Source: Affinirhizobium straminoryzae (GTDB lineage: Bacteria; Pseudomonadota; Alphaproteobacteria; Rhizobiales; Rhizobiaceae). Taken from it: a stretch of 64,000 nt of DNA. Each line of letters begins with the position of its first letter. Position 1 is the stretch's first letter. Positions 46,508 to 55,194 of the stretch are shown one piece after another. The translations under genes and the position numbers were made by a program. Below the pieces are notes generated by a model. The model saw only the letters and a program-made list of their open reading frames with translations, had not been told where the DNA came from and made no database searches. The DNA lies in NCBI RefSeq assembly GCF_007004135.1, contig NZ_VJMG01000023.1:26230-90229 (forward strand). The letters run 5' to 3'.

Positions 46508-47415
46508 AGTTTCAAGCCGGTCATATTCGCCAGTTTTGCCAGCTTCGCCTCGCGGGTCGGCAAATGTCGTATCGCGCGCTCGAATTCCATAATCTTCGCG
46601 CCGACCAGGAAGCGATACCAGAAGCCTTGCAGGAAATGGTAGCAAAGCCCTTCCAACCCGTCGAGAAAGCCGAGCTGGAACATATACCGGTAAATAAAGT
46701 AGCCAAACGAGGATACCGGAAATGGAATCCGGTTGTAGATCTTTTCCTTGATGAACCGCTTGAGAGACGCCTGCAGTGACGACGCATCCTTGGTCAGGAC
46801 AATGTCCGTTGCAAACAGGCCGTAACGCTGATTCAGAACATCAACGGCTTCCCGGTTGGCATATCTGTTATGCTTGTCGGTGAAGAAAGTGAGGTCATTC
46901 AGATTATGGTCGGAGAACGGGTTGTCGAACAGCACCGTGCGCCCCCCCCACACCAGGATGTGCTCATCCATCCAGCGGTCTTCAATGCGCCCCTGCCCCT
47001 TGCGCCAGATACGCGTGAGGATCAACGGATAACGGCCACCGTGACGCACCCACCGATCGAGGAAGATATGCTTCCGCTTCAGGTTCACCGCCGCAACGTC
47101 TGATCCTAGGGTCGGCAATTTCTCGCAGATCTCGGCAGCCAGAGCCGGTTCGATTACCTCATCCGCATCAAGCCGCATGATCCAGTCGGCCGTGATCGGC
47201 GCATTGTCGAGCCCCCACTGGAATTGCCGTGAGTAATTCGTCCAGGGATTGAACAACACCTGAGCGCCATTGGCCTTGGCAATCTCGACGGTGGCGTCTT
47301 TCGAACCGGAGTCGATCACGAAGATCTCCTTCGCGAAAGACTTCACGTGCGTGATCGCCCGTTCGATATGAAGGGACTCGTTGTGGGTCAGGATAAGGAC
47401 ACAAACCGATGTCAA
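46504..47415 (-). CDS. Family 2 glycosyltransferase
   Basis: A 303-residue GT-A-fold transferase. CVLILTHNESLHIERAI carries the N-terminal strand, FVIDSGSKDATVEIA and WIMRLDADEVIEPAL carry the DxD-type metal site. The C-terminal part (KRFIKEKIYNRIPFPVSSFGYFIYRYMFQLGFLDGLEGLCYHFLQGFWYRF) resembles WaaE/KdtX-like transferases. It starts at a TTG (47415) that overlaps the acetyltransferase stop (TTGA), with GGAGAG just upstream. The acceptor and donor sugars are unknown. Confidence 0.88.
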   Translation of the reverse strand: MTSVCVLILTHNESLHIERAITHVKSFAKEIFVIDSGSKDATVEIAKANGAQVLFNPWTNYSRQFQWGLDNAPITADWIMRLDADEVIEPALAAEICEKLPTLGSDVAAVNLKRKHIFLDRWVRHGGRYPLILTRIWRKGQGRIEDRWMDEHILVWGGRTVLFDNPFSDHNLNDLTFFTDKHNRYANREAVDVLNQRYGLFATDIVLTKDASSLQASLKRFIKEKIYNRIPFPVSSFGYFIYRYMFQLGFLDGLEGLCYHFLQGFWYRFLVGAKIMEFERAIRHLPTREAKLAKLANMTGLKL

Positions 47416-47984
47416 GTTATCTCTCCTGGCAGTCTGCGTAGGCGCAGCGGCTTGGCTGGATTCCCTGCATAAATCGTCTTTGGATCCAGGTTGCGGAACG
47501 CCACGCCTCTGGCGCCGAGCACCGCCCATTCTCCGACGGTTACGCCGGGCCCGACAAATGCTTCCGCAGCCACCCAGGCATTTGCCTCGATCGTGATCGG
47601 CTTTGTGATCAGCTGAAAACCCTCACCATCCACCTCATGAGTCCCGGCACAAAGATAGGCGCCTTGGGAGACCAGAGAATATGATGCAAGAGAAATCCGG
47701 TCCATGGAATAACAATTTACCTCAGGCCCCAGACAGGAATACTCCGCCATATCGAGATTCGCGGGATACCAGATCTTTACACTCGGATAAATCTTCGCCG
47801 TGTCGGAAATCTTCGCTCCGAACAGACGCAGCACAAATCGGCGCCATCGGTGCAGGGGCACCGGCGTCCAGCGGCAGCATGCATTCCATACAAAAGAGAA
47901 CCACATACGCCTGAGGCGATGCCCAAAAGAGTAACTTGGCCCACCGTTTCGGGGGTTAGACTGGTGCGCAAGAATTAACCCCAT
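47412..47984 (-). CDS. WcaF-like colanic-acid-type acetyltransferase
   Basis: A 190-residue left-handed beta-helix acyltransferase. The N-terminal NPRNGGPSYSFGHRLRRMWFSFVW is typical of WcaF. Hexapeptide repeats follow (AKIYPSVKIWYPANLDMAEY, ITIEANAWVAAEAFVGPGVTVGEWAVLGARGVAFRN) with the end YAGNPAKPLRLR. It probably O-acetylates a sugar of the repeat unit using acetyl-CoA. The ATG at 47984 follows GGCGGAG. It starts a new minus-strand unit after an AT-rich gap. Confidence 0.88.
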   Translation of the reverse strand: MGLILAHQSNPRNGGPSYSFGHRLRRMWFSFVWNACCRWTPVPLHRWRRFVLRLFGAKISDTAKIYPSVKIWYPANLDMAEYSCLGPEVNCYSMDRISLASYSLVSQGAYLCAGTHEVDGEGFQLITKPITIEANAWVAAEAFVGPGVTVGEWAVLGARGVAFRNLDPKTIYAGNPAKPLRLRRLPGEIT

Positions 47985-47988
47985 GCAT

Positions 47989-48183
47989 CGCTCCGCCTTC
48001 ACCTTCTCAAACACTCCACGGCAAATTTATCCTTTCAAATCAAAACAAAGAAATCACTACACACAATCATATAATTACTAAATTTTCCAAAATTATCATT
48101 CAATAAACGGGAAAACTCCCAAAAGCCAAAATCCATCTCAAATAGCTGGCACACCTACAAATACAAACTCGCTCCGCCTTCAC
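47989..48183. repeat. AT-rich spacer flanked by a 14-bp direct repeat
   Basis: CGCTCCGCCTTCAC occurs at 47989-48002 and again at 48170-48183. Between them the sequence is markedly AT-rich compared with the flanking genes. The left copy contains the ribosome site of the acetyltransferase gene. This gap separates the two glycosyltransferase units and may hold a promoter. Confidence 0.55.
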
Positions 48184-48213
48184 TGTTGCCGCTTTCGCGG
48201 GCATTGAGGCTAG

Positions 48214-49377
48214 TCACATGGCGCCTTCCTTGGCGGCTCGCAGGTTATGCAGCAAATCCCTCGCCGCCGCATCTGCACGAAAACAGCGTTCGAACCCCTG
48301 CCGTGCACGGTGTCCAAGGCTTTGCCGTTCACCATCCGGAAGCCCAAGGAAGGTATTCAGCAATCGCACGATACCGTCACGATCATCGTTCTCGACCAGA
48401 CCTGAACCCGTTTCGAGCACCTCACGCCAGATATTCACCTTGTTGGTGATGAGAACGGGAGTACCGCAGGCCATTGCTTCCGCAACAACGATGCCGAAAT
48501 TTTCCTGATGCGACGGCAGGACGAAAGCCTCGGCGCCGCGGAAGGCGCCCCATTTGGCCTTGCCGCTCAGCATGCCGGGCCAGTGAATACGATGCGCGAC
48601 CCCTGCGGAGACGGCTTTCGCCATCAATTCGGCCTTCATGCCAACCTGATCGGGACCTGCGATAACTAGATCGACATCCGGATGTGCACCGGCCATATCC
48701 ACAAAGGCATCGACCAGCAGGTCGCATCCCTTCTTGGGATGGATCCGGCTCAAAAAAAGGAGATAGCGGCGGCCGTCCACCGCGGGAAGGAGCGCCCGGA
48801 AGGCGGCGCGCTGCTCCTCTGCCTCATCCGGAGGCTCGCCGGCGGCATAGGCAACGACCTGTTCACGGTAGGCGTGGCCACGGAAGACCCCGCGCGCCAG
48901 ACAGCACTCCTCCTCGGACGTGAACAGGACGCAATGCGCATCCCGCAACACCTTGCCCTGCGCCAAGCCCCAGAGAATCTGCTTCAACTGATGTTTCAGG
49001 GGGTAGGTTTCACGGAACCATGGGTCGAGCATGCCGTGAGTGAAGACGACATAAGGCAGCCGCGCCTTTCGCAGCCCCTGCCAGCCGCCAATCGAGGCAT
49101 GGTTCCACAGACCGTGGACAACTGCCGCATCATATTGGTTGCCATTCTGGGCGATCCAGCGGGCAAGCTTCGGTGTGTAGCCATACCTGCGCGTGCCGGG
49201 TCCGCAGGCGTGAACCGGAAATGGGAAGCTCGCCACATAAGGTGCCGCTGGATCGTCCAGGCAAACCACCTCTGTCTCATGCCCGTCGTCGCGCATGGCG
49301 TTAGCGCTGAGCTTCAGCCCCTCGATCGGGCCACCCGTCCGTGGATCGACACTGGCAATAACGCGCAAAATTTTCAC
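48214..49377 (-). CDS. Family 4 glycosyltransferase
   Basis: A 387-residue GT-B retaining transferase. The N-terminal acceptor domain starts KILRVIASVDPRTGGPIEGLK and has FTHGMLDPWF. The C-terminal donor domain has LFLSRIHPKKGCDLLVDAF and the E-x7-E motif PSHQENFGIVVAEAMACGTPVL. A GTG start overlaps the preceding gene's stop (GTGA). It is the last gene of the long fcl-to-48214 unit. Sugar specificity cannot be read. Confidence 0.9.
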   Translation of the reverse strand: MKILRVIASVDPRTGGPIEGLKLSANAMRDDGHETEVVCLDDPAAPYVASFPFPVHACGPGTRRYGYTPKLARWIAQNGNQYDAAVVHGLWNHASIGGWQGLRKARLPYVVFTHGMLDPWFRETYPLKHQLKQILWGLAQGKVLRDAHCVLFTSEEECCLARGVFRGHAYREQVVAYAAGEPPDEAEEQRAAFRALLPAVDGRRYLLFLSRIHPKKGCDLLVDAFVDMAGAHPDVDLVIAGPDQVGMKAELMAKAVSAGVAHRIHWPGMLSGKAKWGAFRGAEAFVLPSHQENFGIVVAEAMACGTPVLITNKVNIWREVLETGSGLVENDDRDGIVRLLNTFLGLPDGERQSLGHRARQGFERCFRADAAARDLLHNLRAAKEGAM

Positions 49378-50474
49378 GACAGTTCCCCGAGCAGCTGTTC
49401 AAGATTGGCTCTGAAATGCGCATTCAGGTAACGCGACTGCAGTTTTTGCTTGCCGGCCTGTCCCATGGCAGCAGCCCTTTGCCGATCACCAATCAGGGTC
49501 TCCATCGCTGCTGCGAGAGCCGGAACATCCGATGGATCGATGACGAAACCATCCTGCCTGTCGCTCACCACCTCCTTGGAGGCACCCTGCGTGCCGCAGA
49601 TCACCGGCAGCCCGTATTTCCAGGCCTCGAGATAAACGATGCCGAATCCCTCCTTGGAAGAGGGCAGCACAAAGCAGGACGCACGCCGATAGCAGTCATC
49701 GAGCACCGCATCGCTGACGCGTCCGTGAAAGGTCACGCTCGTCTGGATGCCAAGGCTTTCAGCCAGTGCAACCAGTTCCGGCTTCAGCACCCCATCGCCG
49801 ACAATCTCTAGGCGGGCTTCGGGCTGCCGCTCCAGAACAAGCTTGAAGGCGCGCAGCACCTTGTCGACATTCTTGCCGTGATCATGCACGGCCATGCGTG
49901 TCACACAGAGCACGACCGGAGCGCCGGCAGCCGGAGGAACGATGTCCTCCGCCAAGGCATCAACCGAATTGGGAAAAATACGAAACTTCTGCGTGTTTAT
50001 CGAAAATTCGCGCGCCATGATATCGGCCGTATAGCGGCTGACCGAGGCCACCATGCCGACGGCTTTCAACAGAAAAGGCTCATACACGCGCTTGCGACGG
50101 TAAACCGGATCGTTCCACACCTCGACACCATGCACGAACAGGCAGATCTTCAGGCGGGGGTTCAGGAGTTTGGCCAGAAAGCCGACAGGCAGCAGGTTGA
50201 CCTGCCCCAGGAAAAGAATGTCCGATTGGCGGGCGGCCGCGAGCGCCTCCCGCATGAAGGCCAGACGGCGGGGACCGAAACCACGCAGGTGAACGCGCTC
50301 GACCGGAGGAAAATCGGAATCGATATCCCGCATGATCATGACCCGGCAATCCCGGATCGCGCCCTTGCCGGCAATGTCGGAGAGGCACCCAATCACCCGC
50401 TGATTGAAGCGTTGCAGACCGCCGGTACGCGAATAGGTGTCGAGCGCCAGAAACAGGACGCGGGGTACACGCAT
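49374..50474 (-). CDS. Family 4 glycosyltransferase
   Basis: A 366-residue GT-B enzyme. The N-terminal part is VLFLALDTYSRTGGLQRFNQRVIG and ICLFVHGVEVWNDPVYRRKRVYEP. The donor domain has LEIVGDGVLKPEL and the motif PSSKEGFGIVYLEAWKYGLPVICG. The ATG at 50474, with GGAGGG upstream, lies 1 nt after the previous stop; longer frames upstream belong to that gene. Sugar specificity unknown. Confidence 0.9.
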   Translation of the reverse strand: MRVPRVLFLALDTYSRTGGLQRFNQRVIGCLSDIAGKGAIRDCRVMIMRDIDSDFPPVERVHLRGFGPRRLAFMREALAAARQSDILFLGQVNLLPVGFLAKLLNPRLKICLFVHGVEVWNDPVYRRKRVYEPFLLKAVGMVASVSRYTADIMAREFSINTQKFRIFPNSVDALAEDIVPPAAGAPVVLCVTRMAVHDHGKNVDKVLRAFKLVLERQPEARLEIVGDGVLKPELVALAESLGIQTSVTFHGRVSDAVLDDCYRRASCFVLPSSKEGFGIVYLEAWKYGLPVICGTQGASKEVVSDRQDGFVIDPSDVPALAAAMETLIGDRQRAAAMGQAGKQKLQSRYLNAHFRANLEQLLGELS

Positions 50475-50475
50475 G

Positions 50476-51660
50476 TCAGCCCTCCCTCCGCCGGACCAGC
50501 CGCGCAACGGATGCAAGGCCGCTCGCGGCAGCCTCCGTGCTGTAATCCTGCATAAAGCCGCTGGCCCAGTTGTAGTCACGCTCGAACAGACACAGCTTCT
50601 GCAAAAGCGTTGTCAGTGCAGCGACATCGCCGATAGCGAAGATTCCACAGCGCTCGCGATGGCCGAATTCGGGAGCGGCACCGACCGCCTCCGACATGGC
50701 CAGGGCACAACCGGCCTGTAACGCCTCATTGCACACTAGGCCCCAGACTTCGCCCTCGCGGCGAGAGGCCAGGACCACCACATCGGACGCCAGATAGTAG
50801 TCGCCAATCTCGTCCTGATTGATGAAGCCGGTCAACACCAGGCGGATGCCGGGAGCCTGTGCATATCGGCTTCGAAGATCTTCTTCCAGCGCGCCGCTTC
50901 CCACCAGAAGACACGTGACATCACGCCCAGTCGTGGCGGCAAGCGCAATGCAGGCTTTGATCACCGTTTCCGGATCCTTCTTCGGGATGAGCTTCCCGAA
51001 GGCCGCGACAACCACGCTCTCCGCGGAAATGCCGAGCCGTTCCCGCAGCGCACGGGCACGTGTAGACTTCTCCGTTGCGGAAAGACCGGCCGCCTTATCC
51101 ACCGTCGAAAATCGGGTCATCACCAGTTGCGACGGCTTGAAGCCATGCGCGACAAGATGGCGCCGATTGAGCTCGCCGAAGCAGAACGCCCCATTGAACA
51201 GCGAATAAATGGCACGGTAACCGAGGCTGCGCACCGTCTGCTTGAGCGAACTGCGACGAATGAAGGCTTCGTCCTGCGTTTCCACCCGCAACCAGCAGGC
51301 GATGCCGCGCAAGCGCGCGGCCAGGGCGAAGCGGATACCGACCCAGTGATTGACGGAATGGATGATGACAAGATCGGGCTTGTGCTTGGACAGAACCTTG
51401 CCCACCTCGATCCCCTTGAAGCCCCAGAACGTATCGCGGGTATCCTCACGCCCGGGCAGCAGAACTTCATGCGAATATCCGCTGAGCAGCGGCATGTTCC
51501 ACTTCACCTCGCGCTGGAACTCCACATCGCGATAGCCCCGGACAGAGGCGTCGTTGTAATAGGCAACGGTCAGCGACACACCGTCATAGCGCGCCAGATC
51601 CTGATAGATCGGAGCCCGATACTGCACCGGATGGGTATCGATGATGAGCACCTGCGTCAT
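50476..51660 (-). CDS. Family 4 glycosyltransferase
   Basis: A 394-residue GT-B enzyme. It begins QVLIIDTHPVQYRAPIYQDLARYD, a start seen in several capsule and EPS transferases. The donor domain has VVAAFGKLIPKKDPETVIKA and SRREGEVWGLVCNEALQAGCALAMS. The start overlaps the preceding stop by ATGA. Donor and linkage unknown. Confidence 0.9.
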   Translation of the reverse strand: MTQVLIIDTHPVQYRAPIYQDLARYDGVSLTVAYYNDASVRGYRDVEFQREVKWNMPLLSGYSHEVLLPGREDTRDTFWGFKGIEVGKVLSKHKPDLVIIHSVNHWVGIRFALAARLRGIACWLRVETQDEAFIRRSSLKQTVRSLGYRAIYSLFNGAFCFGELNRRHLVAHGFKPSQLVMTRFSTVDKAAGLSATEKSTRARALRERLGISAESVVVAAFGKLIPKKDPETVIKACIALAATTGRDVTCLLVGSGALEEDLRSRYAQAPGIRLVLTGFINQDEIGDYYLASDVVVLASRREGEVWGLVCNEALQAGCALAMSEAVGAAPEFGHRERCGIFAIGDVAALTTLLQKLCLFERDYNWASGFMQDYSTEAAASGLASVARLVRRREG

Positions 51661-52697
51661 CGCCGGCCTCCGATTTCGAGGGCTCGCTCGACGATATCCT
51701 GCATCAGGAATTCGTTATAGGTGCGGTTGCGCACCGACCGCTCCCTGGCCTTCTGCGCCATGCGGATGCGAAACGCATCATCCGCCAGCAAGCGGCGGCA
51801 CTGCGCCACGCATTCCTGCGCATTGTCGAACAGCAGAACCTCCTCGCCCTCGTCATACATCGCAAGATGGTGGCTGGTACGCGGAGCGCACATCGCCGTG
51901 CCGATGGCTGGGATTTCCGCGGAACGCGTGGTGTGCAGATCGAAATTCCGGTCGTTCAGCATCACAAGGGCCACCTTGGCCGCAGAAATCGCCTTGGCGT
52001 AATCACGGTCCTTCAGAAACTTGAACTGAACGGCCGACTTGATGCGCTCGAAATTCGGCGATCGGTCCCAGCGGTTGCCGTAGATCCTGATATCCAGCCC
52101 CGCTTCGACCAGTTCCGCCATAAAGGCATCCCGCCCGGGCATCCAGGCGCCTGCGAAGATCACATCGCAGGCCCACTCATCCTTTTCCCCCTCCTGAAAC
52201 GCGTAAGGCGTATGCTCGATCTCGTCCGCACATTGCCAGATCAGCATGGGGTTACGAATACCAAGCGCACGCATCTGCTCGTCAAGCTTGTCGCGCTTCA
52301 CCGCCACGACAAGATCATGCATCTTTGCGGCACGGCGGTGCAAGGTCCACCTGAGCCGCTCCGGCGGCGGGTCATGATAGGGGTTATCGGCATTGTAATT
52401 GCAGGACAATCTTGCAACGGACCGGATATAAGACAAGGCACGCGGCCCGATTACATCGCCGGAATCCACGACAGCCAGATCAAAGCGGCCGTCCGGAATC
52501 TGCCGCTTCAGCGACCGGGTCACCAGCCAGTCCAGACCGATCCCGCCCGTCCGGTAGAGCCAGAGACTCCACCGACGGGGGAGATCGACATAGGGTGAGA
52601 TGTGCGTCACCGCATAACCGCAGCGGCGCAATGCATCTGCTCGATGCCCGCTTGTGCCAGCAAAGGAGCCAACAAACAGCACTTTCAATTCCCGCAT
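51657..52697 (-). CDS. CgeB-like glycosyltransferase
   Basis: A 346-residue protein of the CgeB/Glyco_trans_1_2 group. KVLFVGSFAGTSGHRADALRRCGY opens it, and CNYNADNPYHDPPPERLRWTL follows. CDVIFAGAWMPGRDAFMAELVEAGLDIRIYG and LHTTRSAEIPAIGTAMCAPRT are typical of the donor half. ATG 52697 is preferred; a TTG at 52709 overlaps the preceding stop. The product is inferred to act in repeat-unit assembly; substrate unknown. Confidence 0.82.
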   Translation of the reverse strand: MRELKVLFVGSFAGTSGHRADALRRCGYAVTHISPYVDLPRRWSLWLYRTGGIGLDWLVTRSLKRQIPDGRFDLAVVDSGDVIGPRALSYIRSVARLSCNYNADNPYHDPPPERLRWTLHRRAAKMHDLVVAVKRDKLDEQMRALGIRNPMLIWQCADEIEHTPYAFQEGEKDEWACDVIFAGAWMPGRDAFMAELVEAGLDIRIYGNRWDRSPNFERIKSAVQFKFLKDRDYAKAISAAKVALVMLNDRNFDLHTTRSAEIPAIGTAMCAPRTSHHLAMYDEGEEVLLFDNAQECVAQCRRLLADDAFRIRMAQKARERSVRNRTYNEFLMQDIVERALEIGGRR

Positions 52698-52705
52698 ATC
52701 GCCGC

Positions 52706-53836
52706 TCAACCTTTCAACGTCATGTCGAAGGCCTGTTCAAACCGCTCCAAAACAGCTGCCTTGCTGTAATGCTTGGTGAAGGCCTCAACCCCGCGCCGTG
52801 CCATCTCCAACCGCAGCGAATTGTTTTCGCTTAACTTGACAAGTCTCTCTGCAATATCATCCGGCGACGGCGAGACAAGGCAACCGATGTCGCCATTCTG
52901 CAGCATCATCCTCTGCTGCGGCTTGTCGGGCGCAATCGGAACCGCGCCGGCAGCGAGGGCCTCGATATACACAATGCCGTAACTCTCTTCCCGGCTTGGC
53001 ATCGCAAATATGTGCGCAGCACTCATCAAGCGCTGAATCTCAAGCGGCGGCAGGGCTGGCAACAATTCGATGGCAGGGTCATCCGGCAATGCGACGGGGC
53101 CGTCCTGCATCTCGGAGACAATGGTCAGCGTTGCCTCAACTCCCCGCGCACGAAGCGACTGAAATGCTGTGACCAGCAGATCCAGCCCCTTGCGCCGCGC
53201 TGCGCGGCCCACAAACAGTATCTTGATCGGACCGGCGACATGCTTGGCGGTAAGCCGCTCATCATCAATCGCCTGCGTGAAGGGCAGGACAAAAGGCAGG
53301 ACATCGACCCGGGCAGCATCGACCTCGAATTGCTGACAAAAAAGCTGCTTGGAGTATTCACTGGACATCGCCAGTCGTGTCGCGACCTGCGCGATATCCC
53401 TCTTTGCGCGAAGGCACCGATCGACCTCCGCCACAGACAAGCCGCGACGCATGAGGACATCCACATCGGTCGGGCCGTCATGCCAAAGAATCCTGGCACC
53501 GCTCGGTGCATCTGTGGGAAAGGTGCCGTAAGAGTAAAAGAAATCATACCCGGGCAATTTTCCGGGATATTGCTCGTAAGGCGTGAAAATCGCAGAGCGA
53601 CCAAGCGCTCTGCCCAGCAAAAACTTCCGAATATAAGTGTAGTTCGAGCGACCAACGGAAACCGCGCGCTTGTCCAACTCAAGCGTAAAACGTTTGCTGC
53701 TCTGTGTCAGAAGATTAGCAGCGTAAACGGTATGAAGCCAATCCGTATTTTTGGGACGGATAAACCAGCGAGGACTGAGACACAGACCACGAGGCACTCC
53801 GTCTTCCGTTGCTAACTTGCTCATTTCGTCATCCAT
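52706..53836 (-). CDS. Family 4 glycosyltransferase
   Basis: A GT-B enzyme of about 376 residues. The N-terminal half has GRSNYTYIRKFLLGRALGRSAIFTPYEQYPGK and RILWHDGPTDVDVLMRRG. The donor half has IKILFVGRAARRKGLDLLVTAF and MPSREESYGIVYIEALAAGAVPIAP. The start is uncertain: ATG 53836 or 53824, or a TTG at 53896 overlapping the flippase stop. Sugar specificity unknown. Confidence 0.88.
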   Translation of the reverse strand: MDDEMSKLATEDGVPRGLCLSPRWFIRPKNTDWLHTVYAANLLTQSSKRFTLELDKRAVSVGRSNYTYIRKFLLGRALGRSAIFTPYEQYPGKLPGYDFFYSYGTFPTDAPSGARILWHDGPTDVDVLMRRGLSVAEVDRCLRAKRDIAQVATRLAMSSEYSKQLFCQQFEVDAARVDVLPFVLPFTQAIDDERLTAKHVAGPIKILFVGRAARRKGLDLLVTAFQSLRARGVEATLTIVSEMQDGPVALPDDPAIELLPALPPLEIQRLMSAAHIFAMPSREESYGIVYIEALAAGAVPIAPDKPQQRMMLQNGDIGCLVSPSPDDIAERLVKLSENNSLRLEMARRGVEAFTKHYSKAAVLERFEQAFDMTLKG

Positions 53837-53892
53837 AATCTTCGATTTGATTGCCGGAACAAAGAGCGACAAGGGAAACCCAGAGGCGAGCG

Positions 53893-55194
53893 TCAAGCCG
53901 CTTTCTTGCTATGTTTGCGGGCAACAAGAACTGTCACCAGCACCATCGATCCATTCAGCATCAGGGTAACCGCACCTGCCGCGGCAAGCCCGAACCGCCC
54001 AATCATCAGCCACAATAGTGCAATAGAGAGAACAGAAAGAATGAGCAACCAGAGCGCGAAATAACTGTGTCTGTTGGTCGAAACGAAGGGCGTCTGCAAC
54101 GTGTACCAGGCGATCTCGAAGACGACGGCGAGCAACATCATGTGGAAAAGCAGCGACTGATCAACAACCGTTCCTCGCGTCCACCATGCCAAGAATGACT
54201 CGCCAAATAGCCACATGCCCGCGACATAAATCAATGTTCCAATACTGGCGGCATAGATCAGGTATTGGAACGCCCGCTTTTCCTTGGAAGCTTCACCCGA
54301 GCCAGATAACTGTGCGAATATCGGCTCGAGAGAACTGATAACGATTGAGGCTGCTGTCCGACCAAGCCGCGTCAAAGTACGGATCGCATTGATCACAACG
54401 ACAGCAACAGGTCCCAGGAAGGCGCCCACAAGCAGACTGACGCCCTGGATATTCAAGGCGTAACTTGCCGTATAGGACATGTAAGCGACAGACGGAACAA
54501 CCATACGGCGCAGCAACTGAAAATCAGCCAAGCGAAGCCCCGGCATAAACTGAGGATACTTTCTGTAGAACGGAAGACAGCCCGCGAGAAAGATAAGAGA
54601 ACGATTGGCAAGCAGCAGCAGCGATGTCGGAAGGAAGTCAAAATCGAAATACGCACATCCAGCCAGAAGCACTGCCTCGGTCAGGCGTGAAGTGGCGTTG
54701 ATGCTCACGACAGCCCACAACAAGCCAACCGACCTCATTCCCGCACCGATCACGCCGAACACAATCGACGTCAGCGTAAGAAGACCCAACACAAAGGTTG
54801 CAACTCGAACATCGCCTCCATTTCCCGACTTCAAGCTGAAAAGCTCATCCAGGGGCACAAACGAGACGAACAGACCAAAGGCAACGATGAGGATCAAGGT
54901 GACGCAAAGGTTAAAAAGCCATGCCGTCTGATTCACAACCAGAGCGCCTCGGGCGTCTCCCCGTGCCATCCGCATGGTCATGTCGTTTGCAGAAATTTGA
55001 GCAAATCCAAGATCCGCCATGGAGAGATAGGACGGCAACGCTGAAATAATCAGCCAGCTTCCGTACTTCTCCGCCCCCCAGAACGTCACCATCAATGGAA
55101 GAACAAGCAGCTGTGAACCAATCGTAACAGCCTGGGAATAGCCTTGAGAGAACACCCCCCAAGTAAATTGAGATTTCAAACTGGCAAGCTTCAC
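53893..55194 (-). CDS. Wzx-type polysaccharide flippase
   Basis: A 433-residue membrane protein with about 12 hydrophobic segments in the pattern of the MOP/PST exporter family: FTWGVFSQGYSQAVTIGSQLLVLPLMVTFWGAEKYGSWLI at the N-terminus and GRTAASIVISSLEPIFAQLSG in the middle. It should flip the lipid-linked repeat unit to the periplasm. A GTG start overlaps the polymerase stop (GTGA). The gene is less GC-rich than the flanking core genes, as is common for polysaccharide loci. Confidence 0.87.
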   Translation of the reverse strand: MKLASLKSQFTWGVFSQGYSQAVTIGSQLLVLPLMVTFWGAEKYGSWLIISALPSYLSMADLGFAQISANDMTMRMARGDARGALVVNQTAWLFNLCVTLILIVAFGLFVSFVPLDELFSLKSGNGGDVRVATFVLGLLTLTSIVFGVIGAGMRSVGLLWAVVSINATSRLTEAVLLAGCAYFDFDFLPTSLLLLANRSLIFLAGCLPFYRKYPQFMPGLRLADFQLLRRMVVPSVAYMSYTASYALNIQGVSLLVGAFLGPVAVVVINAIRTLTRLGRTAASIVISSLEPIFAQLSGSGEASKEKRAFQYLIYAASIGTLIYVAGMWLFGESFLAWWTRGTVVDQSLLFHMMLLAVVFEIAWYTLQTPFVSTNRHSYFALWLLILSVLSIALLWLMIGRFGLAAAGAVTLMLNGSMVLVTVLVARKHSKKAA

